Part shown: positions 1 to 8,974 of the stretch, piece after piece | Layout: the number at the start of each line of letters is the position of its first letter | Position numbering within the stretch: the stretch's first letter is position 1 | Assembly (NCBI GenBank): GCA_001771585.1 | Contig: MEUE01000003.1 | Span: 124,001 to 188,000 of the forward strand | DNA: 64,000 nt | Direction: 5' to 3' | Origin: a candidate division WOR-1 bacterium RIFOXYB2_FULL_46_45 | Lineage (GTDB): Bacteria; Margulisbacteria; WOR-1; XYC2-FULL-46-14 | Program-made: the position numbers and the translations under genes | The notes under the pieces: model-generated | Told to the model about the DNA's origin: nothing | Database searches by the model: none | The model's input: only the letters and a program-made list of their open reading frames with translations

Positions 1-39
1 CATGATCCGTTTTTTTATTATTGAACTTATCTCTTCCAT
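1..39 (-). CDS. atpA: ATP synthase F1 alpha subunit, N-terminal fragment
   Basis: Only the first 13 codons lie in the window (MEEISSIIKKRIM). This matches the N-terminal helix typical of AtpA, in which a Glu-Ile-Ser stretch is followed by an Ile/Lys/Arg-rich segment. The ATG shares its A with the TAA of atpH (TAATG), so translation is probably coupled. AtpA carries the non-catalytic nucleotide sites of the F1 hexamer. The call rests on position directly after atpH plus this short match. Confidence 0.8.
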   Translation of the reverse strand, partial: MEEISSIIKKRIM

Positions 40-533
40 TACAGTAACACTTCCTCTTTCATTTTATTCAGTTTTCCCGCCATACTGCAGTCCAAAACGC
101 TTCCTTTCATGCTTTTTAATATGAACCCTCCCAAAATCTTCGGATCAACCCTGAAGTTATAGCGAAACCCTTTCCGGTCAAAAGCGGACAATTCCTCAGT
201 GCTCGGCTCGGAAGAAAAGATGATCTCATAACTTTCTTTTCCGCTCTTTTTGGCCAGCAAGCCGCGGTATTCCCTCGCGATCCGCGGAATCATACGACAG
301 GCATCCTGTTCGATCAAAAGGCCAGCCAGAGCCAAAAAGGTCCGTGATGCCCCGGGAAAAAGATCGGCCACCACCTGTTTCTTGATTGAACGCGGAATCT
401 TTTCGTTTTCCAAAAAAAGATTAAGCTCAAAACTGGAAGCTGTCTTATAAGAGAAAGCATAAAGCTCCTTTTCAAGCTTTTCACTCTCATCTCCGGCCAG
501 AGCCAAAAGTTTTGGCACATCTATTTTTATCAT
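39..533 (-). CDS. atpH: ATP synthase F1 delta subunit
   Basis: A 164-residue protein, slightly short for the family (about 170-180). It would be the peripheral-stalk cap that ties subunit b to the top of F1. The C-terminus has the family pattern of a Gly-rich segment (DPKILGGFILK) before the last helix. The start ATG overlaps the atpF stop as ATGA and its stop overlaps the atpA start as TAATG. Delta subunits diverge fast, so the assignment leans partly on operon position. Confidence 0.88.
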   Translation of the reverse strand: MIKIDVPKLLALAGDESEKLEKELYAFSYKTASSFELNLFLENEKIPRSIKKQVVADLFPGASRTFLALAGLLIEQDACRMIPRIAREYRGLLAKKSGKESYEIIFSSEPSTEELSAFDRKGFRYNFRVDPKILGGFILKSMKGSVLDCSMAGKLNKMKEEVLL

Positions 534-1000
534 TTTATAAACTCTTCGACGATCTTCCGGTTGTCCGCGGACGAAACGTTCCGGCCGATCACCTTCCCCG
601 CCGCCAGGAGCGCCATTTCGGTTATCTCCTTTTTGGCCGCGCTTAATATCCGGTTTTTTTCTTCCGCCAGTTCAAACTTGGACTGGTCAATTATGATATT
701 GGCCTGTTTCCCGGCCCGAAGAACCATATCGGAGCGGATCTTCTCCGCATCCGATTTGGCCCTTTGCGTTATGGCCAAAGCCTCATCCTGCGCCTCCCGC
801 ATCTTTTTTTTATGCAGTAAGAGCAGCTCCTCCGACTTTTTACGGCTCTCCTCGGCCGACAGAACCGCCCGAGCGATCGTCTCCTCCCGGTTTTTTATCG
901 CCGCCAAAAGAGGAGGAAGCGCCCACTTCCGCATAATAAAAAGCAGGAGCAGAAAAGATACTATATTCCAAAAAATAAGTCCGGTTTCAACTTCAAACAT
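530..1000 (-). CDS. atpF: ATP synthase Fo subunit b
   Basis: About 156 residues. One N-terminal membrane helix (GLIFWNIVSFLLLLF) is followed by a long charged helix rich in Ala/Glu/Lys, the normal build of subunit b, which forms the peripheral stalk. The frame stays open 20 codons further upstream, but that part is the hairpin repeat at 1028-1074. The ATG at 1000 places the membrane helix at the usual position. No clear Shine-Dalgarno precedes it. The stop overlaps atpH as ATGA. Confidence 0.92.
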   Translation of the reverse strand: MFEVETGLIFWNIVSFLLLLFIMRKWALPPLLAAIKNREETIARAVLSAEESRKKSEELLLLHKKKMREAQDEALAITQRAKSDAEKIRSDMVLRAGKQANIIIDQSKFELAEEKNRILSAAKKEITEMALLAAGKVIGRNVSSADNRKIVEEFIK

Positions 1001-1027
1001 TTTATTTATTTTGTTATTTCCTACAAC

Positions 1028-1074
1028 CCCCATACTGAAGTATAGGGAATAATTCCCCACACTTTAGTGTGGGG
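1028..1074. repeat. Tandem twin-hairpin repeat, copy 1
   Basis: Two hairpins are separated by 7 nt. The first (1028-1047) has an 8-bp stem around TGAA with one C/A mismatch. The second (1055-1074) has a perfect 8-bp stem around TTTA. Outer arms are CCCC/GGGG in both. A second copy lies at 51235-51281. This copy sits between atpE and atpF, where a stable structure could protect the atpE end of the mRNA. The structure is directly visible; the role is inferred. Confidence 0.9.
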
Positions 1075-1086
1075 TGCTACCCAAAC

Positions 1087-1311
1087 TTATTTTGTAATTA
1101 GAATCAAAGAAACAACCAAAGCATAAAGACAGATCGCTTCAATAAAAGCGATCGCGATGATCATTGAGGTTCTGATCGTGTTGGCCGCCTCCGGCTGTCT
1201 GGCCATCCCCTCCATCGCCTTTCCGGCCAAAAACGCGATTCCCACCGCGGTCCCTATCGCCGCCAGCGCGATCCCGAACCCTCCCGCAAGATATGCCGCT
1301 ACTTTTTCCAT
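1087..1311 (-). CDS. atpE: ATP synthase Fo subunit c
   Basis: A 74-residue hairpin protein of the c-ring. Two membrane helices flank the conserved loop ARQPEA. The ion-binding carboxylate is Glu58 in helix 2 (AFIEAICLYAL). Positions that bind Na+ in sodium-type rings (a Gln in helix 1, Ser/Thr after the Glu) are Ile25 and Ala59 here, which points to proton coupling. A strong Shine-Dalgarno (AGGAGGT, 1318-1324) lies 6 nt before the ATG, fitting the need for many copies. Confidence 0.96.
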   Translation of the reverse strand: MEKVAAYLAGGFGIALAAIGTAVGIAFLAGKAMEGMARQPEAANTIRTSMIIAIAFIEAICLYALVVSLILITK

Positions 1312-1323
1312 CGTTTCACCTCC

Positions 1324-2040
1324 TTAATGTTCTTCCGTAAGTTCGGCTGTCAGATAAGTTGAAGTAAGATAGGCAAAAACAAACGCCTGGATAAAACAAA
1401 CAAAAACCTCAAAAGCGGAGACCAGCGCGTCCCCCGCGACCGATAAAGAAGCTACAACGGCACTTTTAAAAACAAAAATCAAACCGACCAAAGAGAGCAT
1501 GACCGCGTGCCCGGCAAACATGTTCGCGAAAAGCCGGAGCGCCAGCGAAAAAGGCTGGGCCAGCCGCCCGACCAATTCGATCGGAAAAAGGAACGGAACA
1601 ATAAAAACCGGAACTCCTTCGGGAATAAAAGATTTAAAATAACCGAGGAACCCTTTACGCGAAATTCCGACCGACTGAACGGTTAAAAAAACTACAACCG
1701 CCAGTGATCCTGTGGCGTTAATGTTGCTGGTAGGAGAGAGAAGCCCGGGAATAAGCCCCAATAGACTGCAAAAAAGGACGTAGCAAAAAACGGACATGAT
1801 GAAAGGGAGCCAGCGCTCCTTTTCTTTGCCGAGCGGCGCCAGCATTTCGGTATAGACAAAATCGATCGCCAGCTCGGAAACGGTCCTTAAAATCGGACTG
1901 CGGCGGGCAAAGAAAAAAAGCGCCGCGACCGCCGCGACCGCCATAAAACCGGTAATCGAGGAATTGGCAATTGAAAGATCAAGCCCAAAAAAGGAAAGCG
2001 CTACCATTTTTTTGGGAATCAGATGTTCAAGCGCGTTCAT
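1324..2040 (-). CDS. atpB: ATP synthase Fo subunit a
   Basis: A 238-residue multi-pass membrane protein forming the proton half-channels beside the c-ring. The diagnostic motif SLALRLFANMFAGH, with the essential arginine, lies in the penultimate helix region, followed by the last helix (FIQAFVFAYLTSTYL). The start overlaps the glgA stop as ATGA, so it is translationally coupled to a glycogen gene. No atpI is seen upstream. Confidence 0.95.
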   Translation of the reverse strand: MNALEHLIPKKMVALSFFGLDLSIANSSITGFMAVAAVAALFFFARRSPILRTVSELAIDFVYTEMLAPLGKEKERWLPFIMSVFCYVLFCSLLGLIPGLLSPTSNINATGSLAVVVFLTVQSVGISRKGFLGYFKSFIPEGVPVFIVPFLFPIELVGRLAQPFSLALRLFANMFAGHAVMLSLVGLIFVFKSAVVASLSVAGDALVSAFEVFVCFIQAFVFAYLTSTYLTAELTEEH

Positions 2041-3413
2041 AATTTAACCTTTCTATAAAGTTCTATGTATTTTTTGGCCGAACTCCCCCACGAATAATCC
2101 AGTTCCATTATCCGCCGCAGCTGCTCTTTCCACGCGGCTCCGTTCTTTTTGTGGAAGGCCACCGCCCTTTTTATCGAGTCGAGCAGGGCGGAAGAAGAAT
2201 ATTCTTCAAAAATAAACCCTTCTCCCGGATGGACCGTATCGGCCAACCCCCCCGTCTTCCTGACTATCGGAATGGTACCATATCTAAAGCTAATCAACTG
2301 CCCCAACCCGCACGGTTCATAGCGCGACGGCATCAAAAAGAAATCGGAGCCGGCATAAATCTGCTGAGCCAGGGCGGCATTGAAACCGAGTTTGACGCTG
2401 ATATGCTCCGGATATTTAACCATCATTTCGGTAAAGAGCTTGTGGTATTTGGGATCGCCGGTCCCCAAAAGGACCAGCTGGCATTTTAATTTCATGATCT
2501 CTTCAATCGCTCCGGCCAGAATATCAAAACCTTTTTGATCGGCCAGCCGAGAGACGATTCCGATCAGCGGGATCCCGGCTACCATCGGAAGATTAAAGTC
2601 CTTCTGCAGTTCAAGCTTGTTTTCCAATTTGTCTTCTATATTATCCGCGCTGTAATGTTTGGCGATGCACGGGTCAATCGCCGGATCCCAGATGTCGTAG
2701 TCTATCCCGTTGACAATCCCATAGACATCTTTTGAACGCTCGCGGAGCAGGCCGTCGAGCCCGCAGCCGTATTCCGGGGTCTGGATCTCTTTGGCATAGG
2801 TTTCGGAGACGGTGCAGACGGCATCGGCATAAACCAGACCGGCCTTTCCCAAAGAGATATTGTTCCAGAATTCCATTTTTTCGGGAGTGTATTCTTCCCA
2901 GCCCAGGCCGGTGGAAAGCAGTTTTTCTTTGGAGAAAAGCCCCAGATACTCCATGTTGTGGACCGAATAGACCGAAGCGATCTTGCTTCCGCCGGTTTTA
3001 AGGTGGGCCGGAATCAGCCCGGTCTGCCAATCGTTACAATGGATCACGTCGGGGGTCCAGCCGATCTCCTTTATAAAACTTAAAACTTTTTGGCAGAAAG
3101 CGGTAAAGCGCTCCAGGTTGTCGGGATAATCACAGCCCTTTACCTGGTAGAGTTCTTCCCTGCTCCCGAAAAAATCGTAATGCTCAAAGAAGTAAACTTT
3201 GACCTTTGATCCGGGAAGGGTTCCGACCGAAATTTCAGGATTGATCGATTTTAGTTTGAATTTGACCGGATCGGTCTTTTTGTAGCGCGGGGTAAAGACG
3301 ATTACCTCTTCCCCCAGCGCCGAAAGCGCTTTGGGAAGGGCTCCGGCGACGTCGGCCAAACCGCCGGTCTTGGCAAAAGGGACCACTTCAGACGAGACAA
3401 AGAGAATTTTCAT
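2037..3413 (-). CDS. glgA: Glycogen/starch synthase (GT5)
   Basis: 458 residues, normal for bacterial GT5 synthases, which add glucose from ADP- or UDP-glucose to growing alpha-1,4-glucan. The N-terminus MKILFVSSEVVPFAKTGGLA holds the K-T-G-G-L sugar-nucleotide loop. The C-terminal half has SRYEPCGLGQ with the family Glu. An upstream in-frame Met is rejected because the conserved N-terminus starts at 3413. It overlaps the preceding gene by 26 nt and atpB by 4 nt. Confidence 0.95.
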   Translation of the reverse strand: MKILFVSSEVVPFAKTGGLADVAGALPKALSALGEEVIVFTPRYKKTDPVKFKLKSINPEISVGTLPGSKVKVYFFEHYDFFGSREELYQVKGCDYPDNLERFTAFCQKVLSFIKEIGWTPDVIHCNDWQTGLIPAHLKTGGSKIASVYSVHNMEYLGLFSKEKLLSTGLGWEEYTPEKMEFWNNISLGKAGLVYADAVCTVSETYAKEIQTPEYGCGLDGLLRERSKDVYGIVNGIDYDIWDPAIDPCIAKHYSADNIEDKLENKLELQKDFNLPMVAGIPLIGIVSRLADQKGFDILAGAIEEIMKLKCQLVLLGTGDPKYHKLFTEMMVKYPEHISVKLGFNAALAQQIYAGSDFFLMPSRYEPCGLGQLISFRYGTIPIVRKTGGLADTVHPGEGFIFEEYSSSALLDSIKRAVAFHKKNGAAWKEQLRRIMELDYSWGSSAKKYIELYRKVKL

Positions 3414-5763
3414 ATTTTTCCAATAGTTCCTCGGCCTTTTCTGCATTCTCCGCTTCCGCGGAAAGGTGGATCACCGGATGGATCGGGTCGGGCAAAACCA
3501 AAATCCAATTGTTATCATAGAATATCTTAACCCCGTCCGTCAAATCCAACTTATTGTTTTTAGACCGTTCAACAAGCGTCCTTAAGATTTTTCCTCTGAT
3601 TTCAGCCGGGCATTTCACCTGGCGGCTCACCATGTTAATCGGCGGGATCTCCCTGACCAGGCGGCTTAGACCGGTACGCTCCCTGGCCATCAGTTCAAGT
3701 ATCTTAAGAGTTGAAAAAATCGCGTCGAAAAAAGGATGTTCAGCCGAGAAAATAAAGCCCCCCAGCGGCTCCCCCACAAAATCAACCCGGGAGGCCATCT
3801 CCATCATCGCCCCCAGTCCGGTTTTGGTGCGGATAACCGAAGCGCCGTTCTTTTGAACCAGTTTTTCAATAACCGAAGAAGCCCTGACCGGGACCGCGAT
3901 CTTGGCTCCCTGCTTCCGTTTTAAAAAGAGGAGCGAGACGAGAGCCAGCTCCGAATCTCCAAGATGGATTCCGCCGTTTTCATCGCACAGGAATATTTTT
4001 TCGGCCCCGGTATCAAAGGTCACCCCCAGGTCGGCCTTTAGGGTAGAGACAATGCGGGAGACCGAATCGAGCTGTCCTTTGAACATCTCACCGGTCTTGG
4101 TGATTTTGGAGGCATCAATATAGGCGTTCAATGAGATAACTTCAACGCCGACTTCTCCCAAAATCGACGGGAAAATTTTCGAGGCCGAACCGTAGGCGTA
4201 ATCGACAACGATCTTAAAATTGGCGGCGCGGATCAAAGGGACATCGATTAATGACAAGATCGCTTCTTTGTACGACTCGGCGACCCGGTGATAGGGAAAA
4301 GAGATCTCCCCGACCCGGTCAATTGGAGCCAGCGGGAAATCTCCGCTGAAAAAAAGGCGTTCGATCTTTTTTTCGGCGCCGCTCGGCAGGTTTTTTCCCG
4401 CTTCGTTAAAAAACTGGATGTCAATTACCTCCGGATCGTAGGGTGATTTGCGGACATGCAGTCCCCCTTTCGCCTCCAGGGAACCGATTTCAAAACGATT
4501 GAGCGGGATCGGAACATCCTCAAGGTCTGAAACATTGACGCCGGATGAGACCAGTCCGGAAATCAGGGCGCGGAAGATCATGCGTGACGACTTATGGCTG
4601 TCGCGGCTGGCGGAGACAAATGAGCCCTCTCCCAAAAAGCGGCCGTAAGCGGCTCCCAGGCTGGCGGCAAATTCGGGAGTAATCTCAACATTGCAGATAC
4701 CGGTTACACCGTAGGGACCGAAGATTCCCCTCTTCGCCCGTTTACGCCAGATGACCGAACGGGAAACGACCGCCCTTTCTTCAATTTCTTTCCCCGGCCA
4801 TATTTTTACAAAACTGCGGACCTCCGCCCCCGCTCCGATCTTTGCGGCATTACCGACCACCGAACCCTCTTCAACCAAAGCGTTCGCGCCGATTGAAACG
4901 TTGGAGGCTATAATCGCTTTATCAATTTTAGCTCCGGCGCCAATCCGGACGTTATCCCAGACAATACTCTCAACAACCTTTGCTCCCGCCTCAATCCGGC
5001 ATCCTCTCCCTATAACCGACTTCTCTATCCCGGCGTCGGGAGCGATTATCGCCGACGGATCAACATAAGCGGCACCCATTTGCGCGGCGCGATATTCGGT
5101 TAAGTCGCCGATATCTTTCCAGGAACCGTCGGCCACAAAACCGTAAAGCGGCCTCCCTTCAAAAAGAAGGGACGGAAAAAGGTTCTGGCTGAAATCAAAC
5201 AATTTGCGGTCGGGGATATGTTTTAAGACCTCGCTCTCCAAACAATATATTCCGCAGTTGATCGTGTCGGAAAAGACCTCGCTCCACGACGGCTTCTCCA
5301 AAAATTGTTTAATCCGCCCGTCCTCTTCCAAAATGACGATCCCATAAGGGAGCGGATTCTCTACCCTGGTCAAGACCATGGTCGCCAGCGATTTTTTCTC
5401 CTTGTGAAAAACAACCGCCGCGGAGAGATTAAAATCGGTGATCAGGTCGGCGCTGATAACAAGAAAAGTTCCTGAGATACCTTTCGCGGCGTATTTAACC
5501 GCGCCGGCGGTGCCGAAATCTTCTTTCGCTTCAACATATGAAATTTTTACCCCGAAATTTTCTCCGCCGCCAAAATGTTTTTTGATAATTTCGGGTTGGT
5601 AATAGAGGAGCATCGTGATGTCGGTAAAACCGTGTTTTTTGAGGAGGCCGACCACATATTCCAAAAGTGGCCGGTCGCCCACCCTGACCATCGGCTTGGG
5701 GAGATCAACGGTTAGCGGATGCAGACGCGTTCCCAATCCTCCGGCCAGAACAATTGCTTTCAT
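3388..5763 (-). CDS. Fused sugar-nucleotidyltransferase / degenerate phosphohexomutase
   Basis: 791 residues in three parts. Residues 1-230 are an NTP-transferase domain with LAGGLGTRLHPLT and the DLPKPM lysine motif. Residues 235-340 are left-handed beta-helix hexapeptide repeats. Residues 370-791 resemble phosphoglucomutase/phosphomannomutase. The mutase domain looks degenerate: the phosphoserine loop reads SASRDSHKSS (384-393) and the metal loop, normally DGDxDR, reads DTGAEK. Cyanobacterial mannose-1-phosphate guanylyltransferase-like proteins share this layout. No separate glgC is nearby, so it may supply the nucleotide sugar for glgA; substrate is uncertain. Confidence 0.85.
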   Translation of the reverse strand: MKAIVLAGGLGTRLHPLTVDLPKPMVRVGDRPLLEYVVGLLKKHGFTDITMLLYYQPEIIKKHFGGGENFGVKISYVEAKEDFGTAGAVKYAAKGISGTFLVISADLITDFNLSAAVVFHKEKKSLATMVLTRVENPLPYGIVILEEDGRIKQFLEKPSWSEVFSDTINCGIYCLESEVLKHIPDRKLFDFSQNLFPSLLFEGRPLYGFVADGSWKDIGDLTEYRAAQMGAAYVDPSAIIAPDAGIEKSVIGRGCRIEAGAKVVESIVWDNVRIGAGAKIDKAIIASNVSIGANALVEEGSVVGNAAKIGAGAEVRSFVKIWPGKEIEERAVVSRSVIWRKRAKRGIFGPYGVTGICNVEITPEFAASLGAAYGRFLGEGSFVSASRDSHKSSRMIFRALISGLVSSGVNVSDLEDVPIPLNRFEIGSLEAKGGLHVRKSPYDPEVIDIQFFNEAGKNLPSGAEKKIERLFFSGDFPLAPIDRVGEISFPYHRVAESYKEAILSLIDVPLIRAANFKIVVDYAYGSASKIFPSILGEVGVEVISLNAYIDASKITKTGEMFKGQLDSVSRIVSTLKADLGVTFDTGAEKIFLCDENGGIHLGDSELALVSLLFLKRKQGAKIAVPVRASSVIEKLVQKNGASVIRTKTGLGAMMEMASRVDFVGEPLGGFIFSAEHPFFDAIFSTLKILELMARERTGLSRLVREIPPINMVSRQVKCPAEIRGKILRTLVERSKNNKLDLTDGVKIFYDNNWILVLPDPIHPVIHLSAEAENAEKAEELLEKYENSLCLV

Positions 5764-5794
5764 TATAATGGAATTCTAACACAAAAAAATAGGA

Positions 5795-7309
5795 TTATGA
5801 GGCGTAAACGCGGTAGTCGATGTCCGGGAAAATATTGTCTTTAGATTCAATGTCGGATAAGAAATGCTCGTCAACGGTGCCGGCTTTGATCTGCTCATAG
5901 AGCCGCGTAAACCTTTCCAAATGATCCTTGGTCCTTTTGACCGCGTAGGGAACGCAGGTCCCGGTCTTCATTATAAAAGCCCAGTCGGAGGACTGCAAAA
6001 GCATCAGTTCCCGCGCCGCCTGGTTCAGCGCCCGAGTATTTCCCGAATAATTTTTCGCCAGCTCAATCATCCGTTCGGCCGCTTTGTGCAAATGCCGGTA
6101 GATCCAAGCATTGGAACCCTCCAGCCACACCTCCGCGTAGCCCTTGAATCCCCAGGAAGATAAAGAAGGAGTTGAAACCTGGTTTTCCGGATTCATTTCA
6201 AGATATTCAAACGGCGTAAGCAGTTTGATCGTCTTCTGATCGTAATAAATTTTTCTGATTAAAAAATTGATCCACTCGGGACCCTCATACCACCAGTGGC
6301 CAAAGAGTTCGGCATCGTAGGGAGAAATCACGATCGGCTTGATGCCGAGAAATCCGTTTAAATGCTCGATCTGTTTTTCGCGGTTGAACATGAAGTTGCC
6401 GGCATGCTCCGCCGCGCGGCTTACCGCCCACTCCCTGACATAGGGCTCTTTGTTCTCAAGAGGAACCTCTCCGGTTATCCGGCAGTATTTTATCTCTTCA
6501 ATCCCGCGGTAAAACTCGCGGTAGTCCGGATGCCCCGGGTAGCCCTCTTCGGCGCTCCAGACCGCCCGCGAAGATTCGATATCCCGCCCAAAGGCGGCGA
6601 CTCCCGATTCGCAGTAGATCGGGGCAAAGATCCCGTACTTGGGGAGGGGGGAAGCGTGCAAAACCCCATGGCTGTCGGTGATAAAAAACTTGATCCCCTC
6701 TTCCATTAAAATCCGATCGTCGCCGGGTTGAAAGCCGCATTCCGGCAGCCAGATCCCGCGCGGACGCCGCCCAAAAATTTTCTCATAGTGGTCGGCGGCG
6801 GTCTTAATTTGCGCCCGGATCGCCGGACGGTAAATTTCCTGCAAAGGGAGAAAACAGTGGGTGGCGGCACAGGTGATGATCTCAAGTTTTCCCAGATCCT
6901 GCAGGCGCTTAAACGCCTGCGGCAGATTGCTCCGGTATCTCCCGGTAAAAAGCTCAAGTATCTCCTCAAAATTCCGATTATACATTTGGGCAATCGCCAA
7001 AAAAGGAGGATTGTGGTGATTATGTTTTATCTCGCGAAAAGAGAGCCCGATTAATTTTTCAAGGTGCCGGACATATCTTTTGATCAAAAGCGGATCAAGC
7101 AGCATTGAAAGAAGGGTCGGCGACATCGTCATGGTGATCCTGAAATCAACTCCGTCCTCAACCAGTTTGTCAAAAACCTTCAAAAGTGGGATATAGGTCT
7201 CGGTGATCGCCTCATAAAGCCATTTTTCTTCAAGAAAATCCTCATACTCCGGATGGCGGACAAAAGGGAGATGCGCGTGAAGAATAAGAGAGAGATACCC
7301 TTTCTCCAT
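5795..7309 (-). CDS. GH57 1,4-alpha-glucan branching enzyme
   Basis: 504 residues, close to the roughly 520 of GH57 branching enzymes of the Thermus/Thermococcus type. The N-terminal barrel begins LSLILHAHLPFVRHPE. The catalytic nucleophile is Glu190 in IWLPECGF and the acid/base is Asp332 in SPYDAELFGHWWYEGP. A helical C-terminal domain (with SSDWAFIMKTGT) completes the fold. It would introduce alpha-1,6 branches in glycogen. The start overlaps the DUF4912 stop as ATGA. Confidence 0.9.
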   Translation of the reverse strand: MEKGYLSLILHAHLPFVRHPEYEDFLEEKWLYEAITETYIPLLKVFDKLVEDGVDFRITMTMSPTLLSMLLDPLLIKRYVRHLEKLIGLSFREIKHNHHNPPFLAIAQMYNRNFEEILELFTGRYRSNLPQAFKRLQDLGKLEIITCAATHCFLPLQEIYRPAIRAQIKTAADHYEKIFGRRPRGIWLPECGFQPGDDRILMEEGIKFFITDSHGVLHASPLPKYGIFAPIYCESGVAAFGRDIESSRAVWSAEEGYPGHPDYREFYRGIEEIKYCRITGEVPLENKEPYVREWAVSRAAEHAGNFMFNREKQIEHLNGFLGIKPIVISPYDAELFGHWWYEGPEWINFLIRKIYYDQKTIKLLTPFEYLEMNPENQVSTPSLSSWGFKGYAEVWLEGSNAWIYRHLHKAAERMIELAKNYSGNTRALNQAARELMLLQSSDWAFIMKTGTCVPYAVKRTKDHLERFTRLYEQIKAGTVDEHFLSDIESKDNIFPDIDYRVYAS

Positions 7310-7935
7310 CAGCGCCTAAACTTCTTTCCCGGGCTTGATAAATCGGCGGAACTCCTCCCGTACTTACCGCCGCCGGAGAGCTCATAAATCTTGTTCCAAT
7401 CTGGGATCGTCCATTTTTCATCAATAACATCCGACGGGCGGTCCAATGGAGTTGTAACCCAATTTGAGCGGGCGATTAAAACAAACCGGCCGTCGGCGGT
7501 TTTGTATCCAAGATCGATGCAGTAGGTGGTGTTGCTGTGGGGAACATTGATAAACCAATTGTCGGCGGAACCGGTTTCAATGTCAAAATATTCCCAGTTG
7601 TCGACATTGTTGATCCGCAAACAAACTGCACCTTCCGGCTTAAAATTAACTTCCCAATAACAATAGATCCAATACGGGTCGCGGACCATGGCTACAATTT
7701 TACATTCGTTGTAGCGGGAAGGGAATTCAAAGCCTTTTTTTTCTTTAAAGTGCTGGTGTTCCGCTTTCGGCGTATAGTATTTGCTCTCTTCTGCCCTGAT
7801 TTCTGAAATAACCGGAACAACTTTAACTCTTTTTTTGCGGACAATCTTTTTTTTTGCGACAACCTTTTTCCGAACCGGCTTCTTAACCGTCTTTTTACGA
7901 ACAACTTTTTTGGGGGCGACCTTCTTTTTTCTCAC
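7309..7935 (-). CDS. DUF4912 protein with lysine-rich, histone-H1-like N-terminus
   Basis: 208 residues. The first ~45 are repeats of Lys/Arg/Val (KKVVRKKTVKKPVRKK), like histone H1 tails. The rest matches DUF4912, with the aromatic segment DPYWIYCYWEVN and a beta-rich core. The DUF4912 role is not established; the fold suggests carbohydrate binding and the tail suggests contact with a polyanion. The start is a GTG that overlaps the galT stop as GTGA, with GGAGGTG 8 nt upstream; the longer frame has no such signal. Confidence 0.8.
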   Translation of the reverse strand: MRKKKVAPKKVVRKKTVKKPVRKKVVAKKKIVRKKRVKVVPVISEIRAEESKYYTPKAEHQHFKEKKGFEFPSRYNECKIVAMVRDPYWIYCYWEVNFKPEGAVCLRINNVDNWEYFDIETGSADNWFINVPHSNTTYCIDLGYKTADGRFVLIARSNWVTTPLDRPSDVIDEKWTIPDWNKIYELSGGGKYGRSSADLSSPGKKFRR

Positions 7936-8969
7936 AACTTCACCTCCCGCAGATACTTCGCCGCTTCTTCCGGAGCGGTCGGGTTGATATATAGCCCGGA
8001 ACCCCACTCAAATCCCGCCTGGTTGGTCAGCCGAGGGATGATCTCAATGTGCCAATGGAAATCGTAAAGTAGCGTCCCCCAATAGTCCGGTTTTCCCGGC
8101 CGGTTGACCGGATTGGGAGCGGTATGCAAGACATAATTATAGGGGGGATCGTTTAAGGTTTTTTTCAAACGTAGCAAAACCTCTTTTAAACATTTGGCCA
8201 GCTGGAACATCCCCTCGTCCGGCAGTTCGATAAAACTGGCCAGGTGGCGGCGCGGCATCAGCCACATTTCAAAAGGAGAACGGGAAGCGAAAGGAGTAAT
8301 GGCGACAAAATATTCACTCTCATAAACCAGCCGCTCGCCGGAGCCGAGCTCCTGGCGGATCATGTCGCAAAAGATACAGCGCTCTTTCTGCTGGAAATAT
8401 TCCCGGCAGTTGGTCAATTCCATTTTTACGTAACGGGGAGTGATCGGCATGGCGATCAATTGCGAATGGGGATGGGCAAGCGAAGCACCCGCCGCCTTCC
8501 CGTAATTTTTGAAGACCAAAACGTAGCGGAAGCGCTTGTCTTTTTGTAAATCAAGGATCCGCTGTTTGTAGGCCCACAGAACCTTTTCGACATCTTCTTC
8601 CGCCATATCCGGAAGTTGTAAATTATGCTGAGGAGTCTCTATGATGACTTCATGCGCGCCGATTCCGCTCATCATGTCGTAAATCCCCACCCCGCTGCGG
8701 CTGACCTCCCCTTCAACTCTTAACGCCGGAAAACGATTGGGAACGACCCGCACCTGCCAGCCGGGGGCGTTCGGTTGTGTTCCCTGTCGCCGGTAGGCGA
8801 CAATTTCGTTCGGGGTCTTGGCTTCGTTCCCTTCTTCAAAGGGACAGAATTTTGAATCGTTGGCTTCGGAACCGACGGAAATCGAACCGAAATCATTCGG
8901 ACGGCGGCCACGCTCGGTTGAGATGACCACCCAGCGGTCGGAAACCGGATCCTTTCGCAGTTCTGGCAT
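7932..8969 (-). CDS. galT: Galactose-1-phosphate uridylyltransferase family protein (paralog 1)
   Basis: 345 residues of the GalT/HIT fold. The active-site motif is AHPHSQ with His166 and His168, the latter expected to carry the uridylyl group. A zinc-type Cys (FCPF, residue 42) and the RDPVSDRWVV-like start are present. It would exchange hexose-1-phosphate on a nucleotide sugar. It lies inside the glycogen operon between two GH57 genes, so it may work on glucose-1-phosphate from glycogen breakdown. A second paralog lies at 50165-51151. Confidence 0.88.
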   Translation of the reverse strand: MPELRKDPVSDRWVVISTERGRRPNDFGSISVGSEANDSKFCPFEEGNEAKTPNEIVAYRRQGTQPNAPGWQVRVVPNRFPALRVEGEVSRSGVGIYDMMSGIGAHEVIIETPQHNLQLPDMAEEDVEKVLWAYKQRILDLQKDKRFRYVLVFKNYGKAAGASLAHPHSQLIAMPITPRYVKMELTNCREYFQQKERCIFCDMIRQELGSGERLVYESEYFVAITPFASRSPFEMWLMPRRHLASFIELPDEGMFQLAKCLKEVLLRLKKTLNDPPYNYVLHTAPNPVNRPGKPDYWGTLLYDFHWHIEIIPRLTNQAGFEWGSGLYINPTAPEEAAKYLREVKL

Positions 8970-8974
8970 ATTTT

